Positions 60,370 through 64,000 of a DNA stretch of 64,000 nt are shown one piece after another. The stretch covers positions 565,303 through 629,302 of the forward strand of contig NZ_LMEF01000029.1 of the NCBI RefSeq assembly GCF_001427905.1. Reading direction: 5' to 3'. Numbering within the stretch: position 1 is the stretch's first letter; the number at the start of each line of letters is the position of its first letter. The notes beneath the pieces are model-generated. The model saw only the letters and a program-made list of their open reading frames with translations. It did no database searches and had not been told where the DNA came from. Source of the DNA: Flavobacterium sp. Root420. GTDB taxonomy: Bacteria; Bacteroidota; Bacteroidia; Flavobacteriales; Flavobacteriaceae. Both the position numbers and the translations under genes were made by a program.

Positions 60370-60831
60370 TTAATCAACTTTTGACGAATCTTTATTACCG
60401 ATATTCTGTTCTTCTCTGTCCAGATCCGGATTATTAAGATGATCGCCTTCCAGATCATTAAGATTATTGTCTGCAAGATCATTATCATCTGCATCTTCGT
60501 TTTCATAGAGATCATCGATATCCGGATTTCCGTCATCATAAGCATTTGGATCGCCTTTGTCAAGATTATTTTGATCATCGTATGTTTCTTCTTCCCGATC
60601 TTCTTCTAAGGCGTCTAAAAATTCCTGGTCTAAATTATCCTGATCGTTTGTGATCGAATCTTCTTCATTAACGATTTCCTCATTAGGATCATAATCAGTG
60701 TCGGTTTTATTGCTTTCGTATTGATCAACATAACTAGAATTTTCATCTACCTGAGGATTTGTAACTGCTGATTCGCTAAAATGAAAATCACGGTCAGGCT
60801 GACCGTAATTTTCCGGATTTTCTGTTCTCAT
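60370..60831 (-). CDS. Hyperacidic, probably disordered protein of cassette II
   Basis: About one third of its 153 residues are Asp or Glu and many others are Asn, Gln or Ser, with few hydrophobics, so it is probably disordered and cytoplasmic. It keeps ENYGQPDRDF near the N-terminus and NEEIVNEEDSITNDQD in the middle, matching the protein at 39413-39784. The second half is a run of Asp/Asn-rich pseudo-repeats (DDGNPDIDD, ENEDADDNDLADNNLND). No named family is recognised. It lies 25 bases downstream of the basic 46-residue gene. Confidence 0.75.
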   Translation of the reverse strand: MRTENPENYGQPDRDFHFSESAVTNPQVDENSSYVDQYESNKTDTDYDPNEEIVNEEDSITNDQDNLDQEFLDALEEDREEETYDDQNNLDKGDPNAYDDGNPDIDDLYENEDADDNDLADNNLNDLEGDHLNNPDLDREEQNIGNKDSSKVD

Positions 60832-60856
60832 ATTTGAGTTTTTTGTTTAAAAAAAA

Positions 60857-60997
60857 TTAATTTTTTTTCGAAGCTGATTTTTTATCAGCGGTATTTGATT
60901 TTGTACTACTTTTTGAAGTACTTCCTTTAGCATCAGATTTTCTATCTGAAGTTTTTGCACTTGTAGTGCTGCTGCTTTTTTGATTTGAAGTGTTCAT
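60857..60997 (-). CDS. 46-residue basic Ser/Thr/Lys-rich protein
   Basis: From the ATG at complement 60995-60997 the frame reads MNTSNQKSSSTTSAKTSDRK and later STSKSSTKSNTADKKSASKK, ending in TAA at 60857. About half of the residues are Ser or Thr and about a quarter Lys or Arg, with no hydrophobic segment. It is in the same orientation as the hyperacidic gene and 25 bases upstream of it, so it is probably its operon partner. A low-complexity frame of this length could arise by chance, but the codon choice and tight spacing favour a real gene. It recalls short nucleic-acid-binding tails. Confidence 0.55.
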   Translation of the reverse strand: MNTSNQKSSSTTSAKTSDRKSDAKGSTSKSSTKSNTADKKSASKKN

Positions 60998-61401
60998 GAT
61001 AATAATTAGTTTTAATTAATAAATAGGTTTACAAAAATAGAATCACTAAAAAAATATAATAATTTGCATTTTTATAATTTTCAGATGTTTTGTTTTGAAT
61101 ATGAAAATGTATTTTCTGATATCAGCCCGGAAATTCCAGTGAACTCCGGTGCAGTTTTACTAATTCTTATTCATGATAAAAAAAGTTATTAGGATACCAG
61201 AAGTACAAAATCAATTCTAAAACAGTCTTGAATTATAAATTCATTGTAAGTGATCTAATGTTTGTAATTCAAATTTAAAACTGTACAGATCGTTTTCTTT
61301 ACAAAATTTCAGTTTGTAATTGTATAATTATCAGTGTTTTGGTGAAGTTGTTTAAAAAAAGCGGTTTGGTTTAAATTCAGGAATACTTCACTTAAAGCCA
61401 A

Positions 61402-61438
61402 AAAAAAGATGCTGATATGAAGTAGCACCTTTTTATGT
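61402..61438 (-). terminator. Terminator of the CheR-histidine kinase gene
   Basis: On the minus strand aaaaaggtgct pairs with agcatcttttttt (one wobble) around a 9-base loop and runs into a T-tract. It lies about 25 bases past the stop of the gene that ends at 61463. The rest of 60998-61401 has no visible gene and should hold the promoter of cassette II. Confidence 0.65.
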
Positions 61439-61462
61439 ATTAGGAGATAAAAAAAAATATTT

Positions 61463-64000
61463 TTACAAAGGGATGTAAACAGAAAATGTGCTGCCATGAT
61501 TGATCTTACTTGTTCCGACAATAAATCCATGGTGATTGGATACAATTTTTTTAGCTATAGTTAAGCCAAGACCGCTTCCGCTATATTGATCGTTGCCGTG
61601 CAATCTGTAAAATGGATCAAAAATTTTCTCTTCAAAATCAGTATTAAATCCAATACCATTATCGATAACATTAATTTTTGCATAATTAATTTGCGGATCT
61701 CCACCAATTTTAACTATTTCTTCTTTCGATGGCTCTTCTGCTTCAATTTTAATTTGAGGTGTAACATCATCTTTTGTATACTTGACAGCATTCATAATTA
61801 AATTGACAAATAACTGCTGTATTTGATACGGAATAACATTTACCTGGGGTAGTGATGAAACCGTGATGAGCGCATTTCTTTCGGCTATCTGATCCTTTAA
61901 ATCAGAAATAATCTTCTTAAAAAGTGTATTAAGATCAGTTCTTTTATATTCTTTCTCAATAAAATTAATTCTCGAATAACCGATAAGATCAGTAACTAAC
62001 TGACTCATGTTTGAAGAAGCAATCCTGATTCGCTCAAGATTATGAAGGCTTGATTCTGTCAGGTTTTTTTCATTGTCGATAATTCGGTTAGAAAACATCT
62101 GAATCTTGCGTAGTGGTTCCTGTAAATCATGACTTGCTGCAGCACTAAAAGCTTCCAGCTCATTGTTATATTTTTGTAATTCCTGGTTCTTTTTGGTCAA
62201 TAACGTATTGGTAGTCACCAAATCTGTTATATCTTCTATAGCCAGAAGTATCATACCGGCCGGTTGTGCATTTAAGATTTTGCGTGCGTTAACCATCATG
62301 ATTTTTTTGCCTATTCCCGAGCAAACCGTATCTACTTTAAAATCGTGAACCGCTTCTTTTTCATCAAGCATTTTAAATAACAATTCCTTAAATTCTGGTA
62401 TGTCCCAGTGACAGTCGCCAATTTCAAAAAAAGAATGTCCTTCTGTTTCTTTTTCAGTGGTTTCAAAATATTTATAAAATGCGGGATTGGCACTTTTTAC
62501 AAAAAAATCCCTGTCGATAATCAATAACGGCTCACGAATCGTATCGATAATAGATTCAGAATAATTTCGCATCGAGATGAGTTGTTCCTGACGATCCATT
62601 AATTCGTCATTCACACATATTAATTCCTCGTTGTTTGACTGTAATTCCTCTGTAGAGGTTTCCAACTCCTCATTCATCGCCTGGAGCTCTTCGCTGCTGC
62701 TTAATAATTCTTCATTAGTAGTTTGCAGTTCTTCAAAGGCGGTTTGTTGTTCTTCACTTATTCTTTTGATGTCTTCCCGCATTTGCATCAACTCATTTTC
62801 GAGTTCTTTAATGCGAAGCTGATCAACGTTTTTACTTTTTATTTTATTTTCAGTATCAATATCGGGCAATGGTTTTTTAGCAAAAAGAATTAAATAATAT
62901 TCTTCCTTATTAGGATTCGGAAGCAAAATCATTTCAAAAGAAACTAGATAAGGCTGGTTCTTAACCAGAATATTTTCTTTAATTACAGGTTCTGCTTCTT
63001 TTTTTAATTTAGTGAGGGCATTTCGCAATTCAAAACTAATACCATCCCGGGCCATTTTTAAAATATTAAAATTGGGTTTTCCCGGAGATTGAAGTAAAAA
63101 AGGACTTGTATCTCCATGGAAATGTACAATTTCAAGATGTTCATCAACAATGACACTTGCCGGAGTATATTTCGTAAATAAAATATCAGAAGCTGTTTTG
63201 AGAAAATCACTTGCCAGAGATTTCTTTTTATCTGATGCTTCTACTTTATCACGATTGCTGAGATTAACAGGTTTAAAGGCTTCTGGAATATAGCGTCCGG
63301 CTGCAAATTTACGGACATAAATTTTTTCATGCTTTCCAATAGGTTCAAATAAATTTTGTGCATTATTAACACTTTCAGACTTTCCAAGAAACAAAATTCC
63401 TTTGTCTTTTAGCGCATAATGGAAAGAGCTTAACACTTTATTTTGTAAAAAAGAATCCAGATAAATAAGCACATTACGACAAGAAACTAAATCAATTCTG
63501 GCAAAAGGCGGGTCTTTTATAAAGTTATGTACAGCAAAAATACACATATCACGAATCACTTTATTAATGTGATAATACCCATCTCTTTTAGTAAAATAAT
63601 GGTTTAATCTGCTTTGCGAAACTTGTTGTATGTCTTGTGCCGAATAGATAGCAGTTCGCGCTTTGGCGATGCATTTTTCAGAAATATCAGAAGCAAAAAT
63701 CTGAACTTTAATATCGCTATTTCTTTCGGCTAAATATTCATGCAGAGCTATTGCCAGTGAATATGCTTCTTCACCAGTTGCACATCCCGCAATCCAGATA
63801 CGCAAATTATTATTAACGGTATTTTGAAGTAATTGAGGAAAAGCAAGTCTGGGTAAAGATTCAAAAAAGCTCTGATCCCTAAAAAAGTATGTTACAGGAA
63901 TTAAAAAATCATTGAAAAGCGCATCTTGTTCTGATTTATCATTACGAAGATGATGGTAATAATCCTGTAAATTTTCTTTACGGTTTATTACCATTCGTCT
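61463..64000 (-). CDS. CheR methyltransferase - PAS - histidine kinase fusion (partial at right edge)
   Basis: The frame stays open at the right edge (codons for Arg-Arg precede the first visible Met at 63994), so the N-terminus, probably with a CheB-like domain, is missing. The visible 845 residues begin in the CheR SAM methyltransferase (FLIPVTYFFRDQSFFESLPR, WIAGCATGEEAYSLAIALHE, DLVSCRNVLIYLDSFLQNKV). A PAS-like region, a long coiled coil of Glu/Gln-rich heptads (62570-62850) and a PAS domain with ESIIDTIREPLLIIDRDFF follow. The kinase part is HisKA with SAAASHDLQEPLRKIQ and HATPase with DNGIGFN and SGSGLGLTIAKKI. It probably integrates methylation-type and redox or light sensing signals. 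No receiver domain is seen. Confidence 0.93.
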   Translation of the reverse strand, partial: RRMVINRKENLQDYYHHLRNDKSEQDALFNDFLIPVTYFFRDQSFFESLPRLAFPQLLQNTVNNNLRIWIAGCATGEEAYSLAIALHEYLAERNSDIKVQIFASDISEKCIAKARTAIYSAQDIQQVSQSRLNHYFTKRDGYYHINKVIRDMCIFAVHNFIKDPPFARIDLVSCRNVLIYLDSFLQNKVLSSFHYALKDKGILFLGKSESVNNAQNLFEPIGKHEKIYVRKFAAGRYIPEAFKPVNLSNRDKVEASDKKKSLASDFLKTASDILFTKYTPASVIVDEHLEIVHFHGDTSPFLLQSPGKPNFNILKMARDGISFELRNALTKLKKEAEPVIKENILVKNQPYLVSFEMILLPNPNKEEYYLILFAKKPLPDIDTENKIKSKNVDQLRIKELENELMQMREDIKRISEEQQTAFEELQTTNEELLSSSEELQAMNEELETSTEELQSNNEELICVNDELMDRQEQLISMRNYSESIIDTIREPLLIIDRDFFVKSANPAFYKYFETTEKETEGHSFFEIGDCHWDIPEFKELLFKMLDEKEAVHDFKVDTVCSGIGKKIMMVNARKILNAQPAGMILLAIEDITDLVTTNTLLTKKNQELQKYNNELEAFSAAASHDLQEPLRKIQMFSNRIIDNEKNLTESSLHNLERIRIASSNMSQLVTDLIGYSRINFIEKEYKRTDLNTLFKKIISDLKDQIAERNALITVSSLPQVNVIPYQIQQLFVNLIMNAVKYTKDDVTPQIKIEAEEPSKEEIVKIGGDPQINYAKINVIDNGIGFNTDFEEKIFDPFYRLHGNDQYSGSGLGLTIAKKIVSNHHGFIVGTSKINHGSTFSVYIPL

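Noticed and set aside
61309..61545. Minus-strand open frame of 78 codons at the end of the CheR-histidine kinase gene
   Set aside because: It overlaps the kinase C-terminus in another frame and continues across the terminator hairpin at 61402-61438. It has no family features.

Overview
The window is chromosomal DNA of a Flavobacterium-like member of the Bacteroidota. The evidence is AT-rich sequence, SusC/SusD and ECF-sigma/FecR gene sets, two-component 'propeller' regulators, type IX secretion (T9SS) sorting domains of both type A and type B, few Shine-Dalgarno sites, and many short intergenic inverted repeats. I saw no tRNA, rRNA, CRISPR array, transposase or prophage gene.

Layout. (1) 1-8039 is a uronate-utilisation locus: the start of a hybrid two-component propeller sensor, a secreted beta-helix lyase-like protein, mannonate dehydratase (uxuA), an SDR mannonate oxidoreductase, a YhcH/YjgK/YiaL protein, a LacI regulator with no normal start codon, and a DUF4861-type protein. 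(2) 8224-9406 holds a NUDIX hydrolase and a HAD phosphatase. (3) 9806-24980 holds a membrane propeller/Y_Y_Y/LuxR regulator followed by four large secreted T9SS proteins: a GH16 glucanase, a GH64 beta-1,3-glucanase, a GH18 chitinase-like enzyme and a metzincin-like protease. The last three share CBM6 modules. Together they look like a set for attacking a fungal-type wall of beta-glucan, chitin and protein.

(4) 25066-36183 holds a short YdeI-like protein, a secreted metallophosphoesterase, a PI-PLC-like phosphodiesterase and, divergent from it, an ECF sigma / FecR / SusC (with STN domain) / SusD trans-envelope uptake system. (5) 36545-40563 is an accessory stretch: two adjacent disrupted exported-protein genes, a SpoIIAA-like protein, a three-gene cassette (hyperacidic protein, membrane protein, small hydrophobic protein) and a stand-alone CinA-type amidohydrolase.

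(6) 40821-53290 holds a NarL-type response regulator with its TPR histidine kinase, then a 3005-residue surface protein with about 18 tandem repeats of about 105 residues and a T9SS type B C-terminus. (7) 53354-64000 holds an MscS channel, Ku and a three-domain LigD (bacterial NHEJ), a PQQ-type sugar dehydrogenase-like lipoprotein, a second paralogous hyperacidic/small-hydrophobic cassette with an extra 46-residue basic Ser/Thr/Lys-rich protein and a frameshifted membrane protein, and a CheR-PAS-histidine kinase fusion that runs off the right edge.

The strongest candidates for something undescribed are the two paralogous acidic/hydrophobic cassettes, which sit about 21 kb apart. They share a conserved acidic motif and a CAG/CYK hydrophobic partner, and the second lies near DNA-repair and mechanosensitive-channel genes. 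I suspect a stress-related role, but nothing in the sequence proves a function. Next come the wall-lytic gene set with its shared C-terminal modules and an uncharacterised module repeated three times in the GH16 protein. Three genes carry single lesions that could be real decay or assembly errors.
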